64,000 nt of DNA from Rhodospirillaceae bacterium (GTDB taxonomy: Bacteria; Pseudomonadota; Gammaproteobacteria; Steroidobacterales; Rariloculaceae), in contig JAHEKF010000010.1 in NCBI GenBank assembly GCA_024638465.1, forward strand, positions 1 to 64,000. Direction: 5' to 3'. The translations under genes and the position numbers were made by a program. Of this stretch, positions 39,267 through 49,747 are shown piece after piece (positions within the stretch are counted from its first letter, which is position 1; each line of letters starts with the position of its first letter). The notes below the pieces were generated by a model. That model was not told where the DNA came from. It worked only from the letters and a program-made list of their open reading frames with translations, and searched no databases.

Positions 39267-39731
39267 CTACTTCTTGTGGGCTTTCTTCACCTCATTGCGG
39301 ATGCGAATCAGATCGCCGTGGGTTACGTACAGTAGCTCGGCGACCTTTCTGACGACGTAGTCCTCGTGCTTGTCGAGATGATCGTCGGCGAGTGCGATCT
39401 TCCACAGCATTTCGATAACGGCGTGCTTCTCCGCAACCGACAGATTCTCATGCAACAGACGCGTGAATTCCTGCAGAGACACGGAGTGATCCGCTTTCGC
39501 TTCAGCTTCTTTGATCAGTAACGTCGTCTCGTCTTCAGTCAGGTCGAAATGCGTCTGCAGATGGCGGATAACTGCTTCGGCCTCCTTTATATCTTCTTCG
39601 TAGTCAGCGCGAACGACTTCAATCAGCAGCGCTGCGGTCGCCAGCCTGAGCGCGTGGTCGCGGTCTTCCGAATGCTGCTGTTCCGATCGCGCAAGCTGAT
39701 TGGTAAAGATATCGCGGAGCTGCTTAAGCAT
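39267..39731 (-). CDS. TerB-family protein
   Basis: ALRLATAALLIEVVRADYEEDIKEAEAVI...MLWKIALADDHLDKHEDYVVRKVAELLYV. Start trimmed to MLKQLRDIF. Confidence 0.82.
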   Translation of the reverse strand: MLKQLRDIFTNQLARSEQQHSEDRDHALRLATAALLIEVVRADYEEDIKEAEAVIRHLQTHFDLTEDETTLLIKEAEAKADHSVSLQEFTRLLHENLSVAEKHAVIEMLWKIALADDHLDKHEDYVVRKVAELLYVTHGDLIRIRNEVKKAHKK

Positions 39732-40395
39732 CAGTGTTCCTGCCAGTCCTGCTTTTCGGAAGCGAGCGATCGAGGAATTCGACGACACGCTCACGCAATT
39801 CGACCAATCTGCCATGAAAAAAGTGTTCAGCGCCAACCATGACCTCGAGTTCCGGGCCAGGGTCGAGTGAGTTGAACCAGTCAACGACGTCGTCTGTGTC
39901 GACAACAGAATCCTCATCGCCCTGAACAACAAGCCACGGACACTGCGGCTGCTTCAGTTGCAGAGGCAGCCGCTTGACCGGCGGCGCGACCGCGACAAGC
40001 GCAATCGGCGCGACCAGATGCTCGATGCTTATCGCAACCATGGCGCCGAACGAGAACCCGGCCATCAGGAGCTCGGAATTGGGCCACCGTTGCCGCGCCC
40101 ATTGAGCAATCGCGATGGCATCCGCGGCTTCGCCGCGTCCGGAATCGTAGCTGCCTTCGGACTTGCCTACCCCGCGATAATTAAATCGTATCGCTGCACA
40201 GCCGACGGCCAGAAAGGCGCGAGCGAGCGTGTGAACGACTTTGTTCTGCATCGTTCCTCCGTGCTGAGGGTGCGGATGACATACGACGGCAACGCCTCGC
40301 ATAGCGTCGATTTTCGGCAGCTCCACGAGCACCTCGAGATTTCCTGCAGGGCCGGGGATCTCCTGTCTCTCGACGTCGGGAGCGCGGTCGATCAT
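39724..40395 (-). CDS. Alpha/beta hydrolase
   Basis: VCHPHPQHGGTMQNKVVHTLARAF, nucleophile elbow GFSFGAMVA, GDEDSVVDTDDV. Confidence 0.85.
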   Translation of the reverse strand: MIDRAPDVERQEIPGPAGNLEVLVELPKIDAMRGVAVVCHPHPQHGGTMQNKVVHTLARAFLAVGCAAIRFNYRGVGKSEGSYDSGRGEAADAIAIAQWARQRWPNSELLMAGFSFGAMVAISIEHLVAPIALVAVAPPVKRLPLQLKQPQCPWLVVQGDEDSVVDTDDVVDWFNSLDPGPELEVMVGAEHFFHGRLVELRERVVEFLDRSLPKSRTGRNTDA

Positions 40396-40420
40396 GGTAA
40401 ATCCGGCATTCCGCAAACTT

Positions 40421-40825
40421 TCAGTCGCCGGATTCCTGTTCGAAATCGAGCGCAGCGGAATTGATGCAGTAGCGTTGCCCGGTCGGCTGCGGCCCATCCT
40501 GGAATACATGGCCCAGATGAGCTTCGCAACTGGCGCAGACAACCTCTTCACGCACCATTCCGTGACTGCGATCCTGGCGAGTTTCGACCGACCCGCCGCC
40601 AGCCGGAGACCAAAAGCTCGGCCAGCCGGTCCCGGAATCGAATTTCTCGGCGGATGAGAAAAGCTCCTCGCCGCAACAGACACAGCGATACATCCCCGAA
40701 TCCTTGTTGCCGACGTAGTCCCCCGAGAACGGAGCTTCCGTCCCGGCCTCCTGGGTAACGCGGAACTGTTCGGGCGTCAGGCGCGCTTCGAGCGCTTCTC
40801 GTGAAGTGTCTCTCTTCTCGTCCAT
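40421..40825 (-). CDS. msrB: Peptide-methionine (R)-S-oxide reductase
   Basis: Zinc-binding CxxC pairs ([23 protein letters not shown]), [19 protein letters not shown]. Confidence 0.96.
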   Translation of the reverse strand: MDEKRDTSREALEARLTPEQFRVTQEAGTEAPFSGDYVGNKDSGMYRCVCCGEELFSSAEKFDSGTGWPSFWSPAGGGSVETRQDRSHGMVREEVVCASCEAHLGHVFQDGPQPTGQRYCINSAALDFEQESGD

Positions 40826-40900
40826 GGGGACCCTCGGTTTATTTACAGCCCGGCGTGCAAATTAATCGCGTCGGGACTTCAATGTTATCGTAAGAACCGC

Positions 40901-41635
40901 ATGAACGGGATCGTCGATTTCCAACGCGTTACGAAACGATACGCGCAGACTACCGTACTCGAGGACCTGACGCTGACCATTGCGCCGCAAGCCGTGACTG
41001 GAATCGTCGGAGAAAGCGGCAGCGGGAAATCTACGCTATTACAACTCGTGAACGGTTTGATCCGTCCGGACGACGGGAAAGTACTCGTGTTCGGCGAGCC
41101 GCTTCCTTCCCAGGAACTGGCCGGGTTCCGGCGTCGTGTCGGCTACGCGGTCCAGGGCACGGGATTGTTCCCGCATCTGCGCGTCGCAGACAACATCGCG
41201 CTCGTCGCCAAGCTCGCGAAATGGACCGACTCCGATATCGAGTCTCGAATCACCGAGCTCATGCGTTTCATGAACCTCGAACCGGCTCTCAGGACGCGCT
41301 ATCCGCACGAGCTTTCCGGTGGCCAGCAGCAACGAGTCGGCATTTGCCGGGCAATGTTTCTTCGACCGGAGATTCTGTTGCTCGATGAACCGTTCTCAGG
41401 CGTCGATCCGTTAATGAAGCGAGACATCCACGAGCGTCTGATTGCGCTATTGGCCGCCGAGCCGGCTACTGTTGTTCTCGTAACGCACGATATCGCGGAA
41501 GCGAAGCGCCTGACACAGGAGCTGGTGATCCTGAACGGTGGCCGGATCGTTCAGTCGGGAAGCATTGCCGATATTGAGCGACAACCGGCCAACGATCGGG
41601 TCGCACTACTTCTGGAAACCGGCAATGCGCTTTAG
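40901..41635 (+). CDS. ABC transporter ATP-binding protein (osmoprotectant OpuA/ProV-like, lacking CBS domains)
   Basis: Walker [10 protein letters not shown], signature [10 protein letters not shown], Walker [14 protein letters not shown]; only 244 aa. Confidence 0.88.
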   Translation: MNGIVDFQRVTKRYAQTTVLEDLTLTIAPQAVTGIVGESGSGKSTLLQLVNGLIRPDDGKVLVFGEPLPSQELAGFRRRVGYAVQGTGLFPHLRVADNIALVAKLAKWTDSDIESRITELMRFMNLEPALRTRYPHELSGGQQQRVGICRAMFLRPEILLLDEPFSGVDPLMKRDIHERLIALLAAEPATVVLVTHDIAEAKRLTQELVILNGGRIVQSGSIADIERQPANDRVALLLETGNAL

Positions 41636-43118
41636 CGCCTCTCTCGTCGCAATCGTCGCGACCATTCTCATGGCGAGCCTGCACGCACAGGATCGAGCCG
41701 TCGCGGTCGGCGCCAAGAATTTTACCGAAGGTTACGTACTCGCCGAGATCATGGCGCAGCTCCTGGAGTCACGCGGTATCGAGGTCGAGCGCCGCTACGG
41801 CTTCGGCGGGACGCTGGTTGCGTTCGAAGCGCTGCGCGCGGGCGACGTCGACGTCTACGCGGAATACACGGGCACGATAAGTCAGGCGATCCTGCAGTCA
41901 AACGAGGACCTTTCGATTGGCGAGTTGACGGCAGCGCTCGATCCTCTGGGACTCGAACTACTGCCGCAGTTCGGATTCAACAATACTTACGCGCTGGCGG
42001 TAACGCCGACGACCGCTGAAACATTCAACCTGCAGTCGGTATCGGATCTCCGAAATCATCCGCAGTTGCGATTCGGACTTAGTCACGAGTTTCGCGATCG
42101 TCTCGACGGCTGGCCTGGGCTGAAAGGAGTTTATGAATTACCGCAGACGAGTTCGGGGATCGAGCACGGGCTCGCCTACCAGGCGCTGCTCGAGAACGAG
42201 ATCGACGTAACGGATGCGTACTCGACAGACGGCGATCTGGAACGCTACGGGCTAGTCGTTCTCACTGACGATCTCCGGTACTTCCCTGGCTATCTCGCGA
42301 TGCCACTTGCCCGGGCAGAACTCGATTCGGACGTGAAGGAGATAATTGGCGAACTGGCCGGTCGGCTCGATGACGACTCGATGCGTGCACTGAACGCCGA
42401 AGTGCTGGTCCAGCAACGCTCATTCGCGGACGTCGCGTCACGGTTTCTTCTGGCCCAGGGATTGACTGGCGACTCGCTGGCCGAACCGGCCACCATCTGG
42501 CCGACACTGGCCAATAACACGCTCGTTCACCTGAAGCTAACGGGAATCGCGCTGCTTGCTGCATGCATTGCAGGCCTGGGCATTGCGCTGGCCGTATACC
42601 GATCGCGTGCGCTGTCGGCCACGGTGCTGTACATCGCCGGTTTGCTTCAGACCATTCCATCCATTGCGCTACTGGCGCTGATGATTCCGCTTGCGGGCGT
42701 TGGCCAGACCCCCGCGATCATTGCACTATTCCTCTACTCGCTTCTGCCGATCGCGCGCAACGCAATTACAGCGCTGGTCACTATCGATCCGCTTCTTCGG
42801 CGCGTGAGCGCCGCGATAGGTCTTACTCATCGCCAACAACTGCGATACGTTTTCGTCCCGCTGGCTCTGCCCCACGTCATCGCAGGCATACGCATCGCTG
42901 CGGTCGTCAGTATCGGAACGGCGACACTGGCCGCGTTCATCGGTGCCGGTGGGCTGGGTGAACCAATCGTGACGGGCCTGGCTTTAAACAACACCAACCT
43001 GATCCTGCAAGGCGCCGTACCGGCCGCATTGCTGGCGCTCGCGACCGAGTTGTTCTTCGAGGCACTCGAACGCTGGCTGGTCCCGTCGCATCTGACGTCG
43101 GGGCGTATCGCTACCTAA
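41625..43118 (+). CDS. Fused substrate-binding protein/permease of an osmoprotectant (glycine betaine/choline)-type ABC transporter
   Basis: Signal peptide, OpuAC-like domain ([30 protein letters not shown]), then multi-TM permease ([39 protein letters not shown]). Confidence 0.9.
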   Translation: MRFSASLVAIVATILMASLHAQDRAVAVGAKNFTEGYVLAEIMAQLLESRGIEVERRYGFGGTLVAFEALRAGDVDVYAEYTGTISQAILQSNEDLSIGELTAALDPLGLELLPQFGFNNTYALAVTPTTAETFNLQSVSDLRNHPQLRFGLSHEFRDRLDGWPGLKGVYELPQTSSGIEHGLAYQALLENEIDVTDAYSTDGDLERYGLVVLTDDLRYFPGYLAMPLARAELDSDVKEIIGELAGRLDDDSMRALNAEVLVQQRSFADVASRFLLAQGLTGDSLAEPATIWPTLANNTLVHLKLTGIALLAACIAGLGIALAVYRSRALSATVLYIAGLLQTIPSIALLALMIPLAGVGQTPAIIALFLYSLLPIARNAITALVTIDPLLRRVSAAIGLTHRQQLRYVFVPLALPHVIAGIRIAAVVSIGTATLAAFIGAGGLGEPIVTGLALNNTNLILQGAVPAALLALATELFFEALERWLVPSHLTSGRIAT

Positions 43119-45001
43119 GCCGACGCCTCTCCCGAATCACCGAGTATCAGGTGATTGACGTTTTTTACGAATGCGGCGGGATCATCGAGTGGCTGACCTT
43201 CGATCAGGGTCGCCTGCTCGAGAACCACCTTGGCGAGAAGATCGAACGTTTCGTCATCGGATTCACTCTCGAGCCTTACGATCAGTGGGTGATCGGGATT
43301 TATCTCGAGCGACGGCGCATCCTCGGGCGCTTCATGTCCGGCCTGCTTCAGGAGCTCGCGCATCTGAAAACCCATTTCGTTCTCTTTAAACACGAGGCAG
43401 GCAGCTGATTCCCGGAGACGGTCGCTGATACGAACCGTGTCGATTCTGTCTCGCAACGAGCGCTTGATCTTCTTCAACAACTGCTTCTCATCCTTCGATG
43501 GCTCCACCTGGACCGATGCCTCTTTGCTGTCGGACTCGAGATCGAGCTCGCCACGGCTGACGTCACGAAACGACTTGCCCTGATATTCGGTCAGATGTTG
43601 CATGACCCATTCGTCAATTCGCTCGGTCATCAGCAAGACCTCGACGCCTCGATCGCGAAGACTCTCGAGGTGAGGACTATTGCGCGCGGCAGCCGGAGAT
43701 TCGGCGGTCAGATAGTAGATCTTGTCGCCTGAATGGGATTCTTCTCCGATATAGTCGCTCAGCGAGCGATCGGCTTCGGACGCTTTCGAGAAGGTGCTGG
43801 TGAATCGAAGTAAGCCGGCGATCTTCTCTCTGTTCGCTGGGTCCTCGACGATTCCTTCTTTCAGAACCGTGCCGAATGCTGCCCAGAACTGCGCATATTT
43901 TTCCGCGTCGTCCTTCGCCAGCTTCTCGAGAAGATCGAGCATCCTCTTGGTCAGCGCGTTCTTGATCGCCGCTACATTGGGATCCTGTTGAAGCAGCTCC
44001 CTCGATATGTTCAGGGACAGATCACTGGAATCGACGATACCGCGCACGAATCTGAGGTACAAAGGCAGAAACTGAGTCGCCTCGTCACTGATGAAGACAC
44101 GCTGTACGTAGAGTTTTACGCCTTTCGGCGACTCGCGATTCCACAGATCGAACGGCGGCGTTGAGGGGATATAAAGCAGACTGGTGTATTCACGCTTTCC
44201 CTCTACACGATTGTGGCTCCACACGAGCGGATCGGCGAAGTCGTGGGCGATGTGCTTGTAGAACTCGACGTATTCTTCGTCCTCGATTTCAGAACGGGGT
44301 CGCGTCCACAGTGCTTTGGCGCGATTGACGGGCTGCTCGTCTCCGCTGTCTTCGCCGTCAATAAGATGTACCGGAAACGCAATGTGATCGGAATATTTGT
44401 GAATGAGCGCATTCACTGTGTACTTCTCGAGGAACTCCGTCTCCGCGGATTTGAGCTTCAGCTTGACGTCGGTGCCGCGCCCCGCTTTCGTAATTGCCTC
44501 GACAGAGTACTCGCCCTCGCCTTTTGACGACCAGCGAACGCCGTCCGTCTCGGGCAAGCCGGCGCGCCGGCTGGATACCTCGACTTCTTCCGCAACGATA
44601 AATGCCGAGTAGAAGCCAACACCGAATTGTCCGATGAGCTGGGAATCGTGTTTGGCCTCACCGCTCAGGCGACCCAGGAACTCAGCAGTGCCGGAATGTG
44701 CGATCGTGCCGAGCTGCTCGATTACGTCATCGCGCGTCATCCCGATACCGTTGTCAGATACGGTCAATGTTTGAGCATCTCGATCGAGCGTTACGGTAAT
44801 CTTTAACTCTGGCTGATCCTCGAAGAGTTCGGGATTGGCGATTGCTTCAAAACGCAGCTTGTCGTTCGCGTCCGACGCGTTAGATATGAGCTCTCTCAGG
44901 AATATTTCCTTGTTGCTGTAAAGCGAGTGCACCATCAGGTGAAGGAGCTGCTTTACCTCCGCCTGAAAGCTGAAAGTTGCCTGTTGATCGGTATCTGCCA
45001 T
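43115..45001 (-). CDS. htpG: Molecular chaperone HtpG (Hsp90)
   Basis: FSFQAEVKQLLHLMVHSLYSNKEIFLRELISNASDA and other GHKL/Hsp90 motifs. Confidence 0.97.
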   Translation of the reverse strand: MADTDQQATFSFQAEVKQLLHLMVHSLYSNKEIFLRELISNASDANDKLRFEAIANPELFEDQPELKITVTLDRDAQTLTVSDNGIGMTRDDVIEQLGTIAHSGTAEFLGRLSGEAKHDSQLIGQFGVGFYSAFIVAEEVEVSSRRAGLPETDGVRWSSKGEGEYSVEAITKAGRGTDVKLKLKSAETEFLEKYTVNALIHKYSDHIAFPVHLIDGEDSGDEQPVNRAKALWTRPRSEIEDEEYVEFYKHIAHDFADPLVWSHNRVEGKREYTSLLYIPSTPPFDLWNRESPKGVKLYVQRVFISDEATQFLPLYLRFVRGIVDSSDLSLNISRELLQQDPNVAAIKNALTKRMLDLLEKLAKDDAEKYAQFWAAFGTVLKEGIVEDPANREKIAGLLRFTSTFSKASEADRSLSDYIGEESHSGDKIYYLTAESPAAARNSPHLESLRDRGVEVLLMTERIDEWVMQHLTEYQGKSFRDVSRGELDLESDSKEASVQVEPSKDEKQLLKKIKRSLRDRIDTVRISDRLRESAACLVFKENEMGFQMRELLKQAGHEAPEDAPSLEINPDHPLIVRLESESDDETFDLLAKVVLEQATLIEGQPLDDPAAFVKNVNHLILGDSGEASA

Positions 45002-45056
45002 CTGCCCGTCCGGAATAGGGAGTCTCCCGGGCTAAATGGGGGTCAGACAGAAAATT

Positions 45057-45332
45057 TCAAGCGTTGGTGGGGTGCGAGATCGAGAATTCGTAGCGTGGAT
45101 TGAGGAGCCGGGCGCCGAACAAACCGCCACCCCAGAGGCAGACAGCAGTGCTGGCGATCGCCGCAGCTAGCGGTACCAGGGGAGTTGACATACCGCTTTG
45201 CGTCATCACCGGTAGGGCCGCAGCGGCGACAAAGCCTATTTGCAGGCTTCGATAGCGCAGCCGTTCCCAGGTCACCATCAGGGTGACGACAAAGTCGTCA
45301 AAGTCATCGAGCCATAAAAGGACAATTTCCAA
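45057..45332 (-). CDS. Hypothetical small membrane protein
   Basis: 91 aa ORF with hydrophobic segments; no recognised family. Confidence 0.4.
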   Translation of the reverse strand: MEIVLLWLDDFDDFVVTLMVTWERLRYRSLQIGFVAAAALPVMTQSGMSTPLVPLAAAIASTAVCLWGGGLFGARLLNPRYEFSISHPTNA

Positions 45333-45503
45333 ATCGCGCCAGCCTTTTCTTGATACTTCGCTAGAGGCGTTCGCAAAAGACTACGCGCGAGCAGAACGGA
45401 CGACTGTGAGGGGGCTCTCAAAAAAAGAAACGATCGGCGCGACACGGCGCTTAACTTATTGTAGGTTGACGCCTTCGGCGCTCTGACCAGCGCGAGTAAC
45501 CAA

Positions 45504-46205
45504 ATGCAAAGAATCCTGATCCTGAACCCGAAGGGCGGAAGCGGTAAAACCACGGTAGCGACCAATCTCGCCGCAAACTTCGCTGTATCCGGAAGCCTGC
45601 CGGCGCTAATGGATCTCGATCCGCAGGCGTCGAGCATGCGATGGCTGTCGAAGCGCGCCGACGAGCAAGCTCCGGTGTACGGCATCGCCGGCTACGAGCG
45701 GTCCGCGGGCGTCACGCGAAGCTGGCAGCTGCGTGTCCCGCAGGACTGCGATCCATTGATCATCGATACTCCTGCAGCCATCGAGACGCAAGGACTCACA
45801 GAAATCACGCGCGGCGCGGACGTCATTCTGGTTCCGGTAATGCCGTCCGATATCGACATCCATGCAGCAGCGAAGTGTATATCCGACTTATTGCTGGTCG
45901 CGAAGATCAAGCGTTCTGACGAGCGCATTGGCATCATCGCTAATCGCGTTCGCGCCAACACACTCGTCTCTCAGTCACTGAAACGTTTCCTTACGAGCCT
46001 CGAGATACCGCTCATCGCAACGTTTCGAGATTCCCAGAACTACGTGCGAACAGCAGAATCCGGCCTCGGAATTTTCGAGCTGCCGAGTTGGCGCGTTCGT
46101 GATGACGTTGAAGAATGGGATGCGTTAATGACCTGGCTTGCCAACAAGGGAGCCAGCAGCGACGATTCGGGCGCGGAGCGACCTATAAGACGCGAGAGCG
46201 TCTGA
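45504..46205 (+). CDS. ParA-family (deviant Walker A) ATPase, orphan
   Basis: ILNPKGGSGKTTVATNLAANFA; no ParB adjacent. Confidence 0.9.
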   Translation: MQRILILNPKGGSGKTTVATNLAANFAVSGSLPALMDLDPQASSMRWLSKRADEQAPVYGIAGYERSAGVTRSWQLRVPQDCDPLIIDTPAAIETQGLTEITRGADVILVPVMPSDIDIHAAAKCISDLLLVAKIKRSDERIGIIANRVRANTLVSQSLKRFLTSLEIPLIATFRDSQNYVRTAESGLGIFELPSWRVRDDVEEWDALMTWLANKGASSDDSGAERPIRRESV

Positions 46206-46209
46206 GAGA

Positions 46210-46500
46210 TCAGGAATCGGCGGGGTCGTCCGACTTCCAGTTCTGTCGGACTTCGTCAGCCCAGCTGTTATAGCCGCGCCAGCTGTAGATAGACGAGTCG
46301 ATGGGCGAACGTTGTGCTGGCTGCGTGTTAACGCGAGACAACCATTTTCGGTACGCTTCCCATCCCTGCTGTTCGCTCGCGCGACGATCGGATCCGTTGC
46401 TTGCCGGTGCCGGCCGAGGCGCGCGCGGAGCTCTGCCTCCGGGATTCTTCGTTCCGTCGAGAAGTGCAGGACGGAACTGGTGGTTCTTTCGATCGCTCAT
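46210..46500 (-). CDS. Small basic, Arg/Pro-rich hypothetical protein convergent with ParA
   Basis: 96 aa ORF; disordered N-terminal half and WxxY/W-rich C-terminal segment; ends 4 bp from the parA stop. Confidence 0.6.
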   Translation of the reverse strand: MSDRKNHQFRPALLDGTKNPGGRAPRAPRPAPASNGSDRRASEQQGWEAYRKWLSRVNTQPAQRSPIDSSIYSWRGYNSWADEVRQNWKSDDPADS

Positions 46501-46685
46501 ATTTCCGCTGACGTTCCCTGTCGTAATTCGAGAGCAATCTTGTCATTTGAAAGCTCAATCCGCCAGGAACTGCATCACAAAGAAACATGATAAAAAACTT
46601 TTATAAACAGTAAGTTATAGACTCTTTTACGTAATAAAACGCGCTGTTAAATTGGCGGTGAAACATAACGTCTGAAGCGACGACG

Positions 46686-48041
46686 CTAGACGATTCGGTA
46701 ACAGGGAACGTAGGCGGCCGCATCCGACAAGCGCATTCGTCGCTGTTCAACAAAGTCTCTTAACAGCTGATCCAGTAGTCCGATCAGTGCAGGCTCACCG
46801 CGCAATTCGAAGGGACCTTGCTCTTCTACAAGTCGCACGCCGGCTTCGCGAACATTTCCGGCAACGATTCCCGAAAAGGCTCTCCGAAGCTGCACTGCAA
46901 GCCGATGCGTAGGCTGATCGCGATGCAACTCCAAAGCCGCCATGGTCTCGTGAGTAGCTTCGAATGTCTCCTGAAATTCGTGATCTATCGAAAGAAGCCA
47001 ATTAAAGAAATAAGCGTCGTCCTTGTCAGCTCGATAACGCTGTACTTCCTTCAGGCCGGCATGCACAACCCCAGCCACCCGTGCCGGATCATCGAGAACG
47101 ACTTCGTATCGATCCTGTGCTTCTTTCCCGAGAGTCGCACCGATAAATTCGTCGAGCTTCCTGAAATAGGGCTCGCTGCTTTCCGGACCGGTGAAAATAA
47201 GCGGAAGTTTCATCTCGCGATTGTCCGGGTTCAGCAGGATCCCGAGAACATAAAGGATCTCTTCTGCCGTTCCGACGCCTCCAGGGAAAACGACTAGCGC
47301 GTGCGCGAGTCTTACAAACGCCTCGAGACGTTTTTCCATATCCGGCATGATGACGAGTTCGTTGACGATCGGGTTCGGTGATTCAGCGGCAATAATCGTC
47401 GGCTCAGTAATTCCAAGATAGCGGCCAGTTCGGATCCGCTGCTTCGCGTGCCCCAACGCGGCGCCTTTCATCGGGCCTTTCATCGCCCCGGCACCGCAAC
47501 CCGTGCAAATATCAAACTGCCTGAGCCCGAGGTGATAGCCGACCGCCTTGCTGTAGTCATACTCCTCGCGGCTTATCGCGTGACCACCCCAGCATACGAC
47601 CATGTTCGGGAGCTCGTCGGCGCGGAATGTCCGCGCATTCCTCAGAATATGGAAGACCGCGTTCGTGGTTCCTTCAGATGACCCCAGATCGAACCCGCCA
47701 CTGCTGACGATATCGTCGTGTACATACAGGAGATCGCGTACGACGGAAAAAAGCTGCTCGCGAATTCCGCGAATCATCTTGCCGTCGACAAACGCGGACT
47801 CGGGCGCATTCTCGAGAGAAAGTTCCATTCCGCGTTCCTGCTGCACGATCGTGATGCTGAAATCCCGATATTTCTCCAGGATTCCGCGAACGTCGTCACT
47901 CTCGGCACCCGCGTTCAGAACTGCGAGAGAGCACTGGCGCCACAGCTCATAGAGTCCGCCCTCACCGCTGTTACGCAGCTGCGCTACCTCGGATCGAGAG
48001 AGTATTTCGAGGCTGCCCTCGGGGCTAATCAGTGCATCCAT
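46686..48041 (-). CDS. ppnN: Pyrimidine/purine nucleotide 5'-monophosphate nucleosidase (LOG/YgdH family)
   Basis: CTGCGAGAMKGPMKGAALGHAKQR and FPGGVGTAEEILY (PGGxGTxxE). Confidence 0.92.
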   Translation of the reverse strand: MDALISPEGSLEILSRSEVAQLRNSGEGGLYELWRQCSLAVLNAGAESDDVRGILEKYRDFSITIVQQERGMELSLENAPESAFVDGKMIRGIREQLFSVVRDLLYVHDDIVSSGGFDLGSSEGTTNAVFHILRNARTFRADELPNMVVCWGGHAISREEYDYSKAVGYHLGLRQFDICTGCGAGAMKGPMKGAALGHAKQRIRTGRYLGITEPTIIAAESPNPIVNELVIMPDMEKRLEAFVRLAHALVVFPGGVGTAEEILYVLGILLNPDNREMKLPLIFTGPESSEPYFRKLDEFIGATLGKEAQDRYEVVLDDPARVAGVVHAGLKEVQRYRADKDDAYFFNWLLSIDHEFQETFEATHETMAALELHRDQPTHRLAVQLRRAFSGIVAGNVREAGVRLVEEQGPFELRGEPALIGLLDQLLRDFVEQRRMRLSDAAAYVPCYRIV

Positions 48042-48089
48042 TCTTCGCCTGATGCCGCACGCTGCGAAATAGGTCCCGTGGGAAATCCT

Positions 48090-48611
48090 TCAGGGGCGGA
48101 TATCGATCGGTGTTTCTTCTTCCGTCATCAGCCAGATATCGACCATATCGGAGTTGGATACCGCAATACAGCCGTCAGTCCAGTCCCAGCTCTGATAGCG
48201 ACTCTCCGAGTACCTCGGTTCGTTCGGGAAACCGTGAATCATGATCTGCCCACCGGGATCGACGTCTTTCGCGCGCGCCCTCGCAACGTCGTTCTGGTTC
48301 GGATAGGAGATCTGAATTGACAGAAAATAATCACTGTTGGGGTTTCGGAAGCTCAACGTATAGCTGCCTTCGGGCGTCCGATAATCGCCCTCGCGTTGCT
48401 TCGGACCGTCGGGCATCAGGCCGAGAGAGATGTCAAAGCTCCGCAGAACCTCGCCTTCACGATAGAGGTACAGCTTGCGGTCGGATTTATCGATGAGCAG
48501 ATGATCTGCCTTGGCCTGCGCTGCCAGCCCTGAAGGATCGGCGCAGACCGTCGCGACCGCCGACAGCGCGAGCCCGGCAGCGAGAATAGCCATTAGCGGC
48601 GATCGATCCAT
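48090..48611 (-). CDS. L,D-transpeptidase (YkuD domain)
   Basis: IMIHGFPNE...DWTDGCIAVSNSDM: HG and DGCIAVSN catalytic region; signal peptide. Confidence 0.92.
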   Translation of the reverse strand: MDRSPLMAILAAGLALSAVATVCADPSGLAAQAKADHLLIDKSDRKLYLYREGEVLRSFDISLGLMPDGPKQREGDYRTPEGSYTLSFRNPNSDYFLSIQISYPNQNDVARARAKDVDPGGQIMIHGFPNEPRYSESRYQSWDWTDGCIAVSNSDMVDIWLMTEEETPIDIRP

Positions 48612-48672
48612 GCTGCGACTCTAAAACATCCCGATCGCCGTTGGCAATCGGCGAGTCTGCGCAATTCAGAAC

Positions 48673-49554
48673 TCAGGCGTTTCTTAGCGCCGCGATTCGC
48701 TCATCGAGGGGCGGATGTGACATAAACAGCCGTTTTATCCCACTCGCTCGTCCAGCGGAGATGCCAAACGCCTGCATCGATTCCGGGAGCTGCGATGGTT
48801 GATGAACCCGTTTCAACCCTTCGAGCGCCGAGATCATGCTCTCACGCCCAGCCAGCCTGGCGGCGCCAGCATCCGCTCGAAACTCGCGTTGCCTGGAGAA
48901 CCACATCACGATCGCACTCGCGAGAATGCCGAGAACGATCTGTGCAACGAGGCTCGCGATAAAGAAGCCGGGTCCGTAACCTCGCTCTGTACGAAAGATC
49001 AGACGATCGACGAAGAATCCGATAATTCGGGACAAGAAGATGACGAATGTATTCACTACACCCTGAATCAACGTCAGCGTAACCATGTCGCCATTGGCGA
49101 CATGGCTGACTTCGTGGGCAAGCACCGCCTCGACTTCGTCCCTCCCGAGCCGATTGAGCAGCCCTGAACTAACCGCAACGAGCGCATTGTTTTTTCGCGC
49201 CCCGGTCGCGAACGCATTCACTTCAGGCGAATCGTAGACGGCGACTTCAGGCATCCCGATACCGGCGATCTGCGCCTGGCGCTGAACCGTATTAACCAGC
49301 CAGCTCTCTGTCGCGTTCGCCGGATTCTCGATAACGCGAGCCCCGGTCATGCGCTTCGCCGACCATTTAGAGATCGCGAGCGAGATAAACGATCCGGCGA
49401 ATCCGATGACCGCCGAAAAGATCAACAGCGCCTGAAAATCAAGCTGAGTCCCCTGCTCTGCCAGGATCGAATCGATACCCAACAGGCGCATCACGACCGA
49501 CAATACGACCAGAACTGCAATGTTCGTGGCCAGAAACAGCAGGATTCTTTTCAT
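48673..49554 (-). CDS. htpX: Membrane protease HtpX
   Basis: [13 protein letters not shown] (HExxH), N-terminal TM helices, [14 protein letters not shown]-terminus. Confidence 0.95.
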   Translation of the reverse strand: MKRILLFLATNIAVLVVLSVVMRLLGIDSILAEQGTQLDFQALLIFSAVIGFAGSFISLAISKWSAKRMTGARVIENPANATESWLVNTVQRQAQIAGIGMPEVAVYDSPEVNAFATGARKNNALVAVSSGLLNRLGRDEVEAVLAHEVSHVANGDMVTLTLIQGVVNTFVIFLSRIIGFFVDRLIFRTERGYGPGFFIASLVAQIVLGILASAIVMWFSRQREFRADAGAARLAGRESMISALEGLKRVHQPSQLPESMQAFGISAGRASGIKRLFMSHPPLDERIAALRNA

Positions 49555-49747
49555 TCGGTGCTCCGTCTCGAATTGACTGATTTCTGCCAGATCTTACTTA
49601 GATGGGGTATTCAGCGCGAAATTCAATGATACTTCGAAGAATCCGTGGTGCGGTGCCGCGTCCGCCGAGCCCCGGTTCGGGTACTAACGCCTATCTGGTC
49701 GCTGTTAGAATCGCCGCGAGGTCCAAAGCCCGTCAGAAAGCCTATCC

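Noticed and set aside
39267-39731. Tellurite-resistance operon based on the TerB-like gene
   Set aside because: Only a lone TerB-domain protein is present, with no terC/terD/terZ neighbours.
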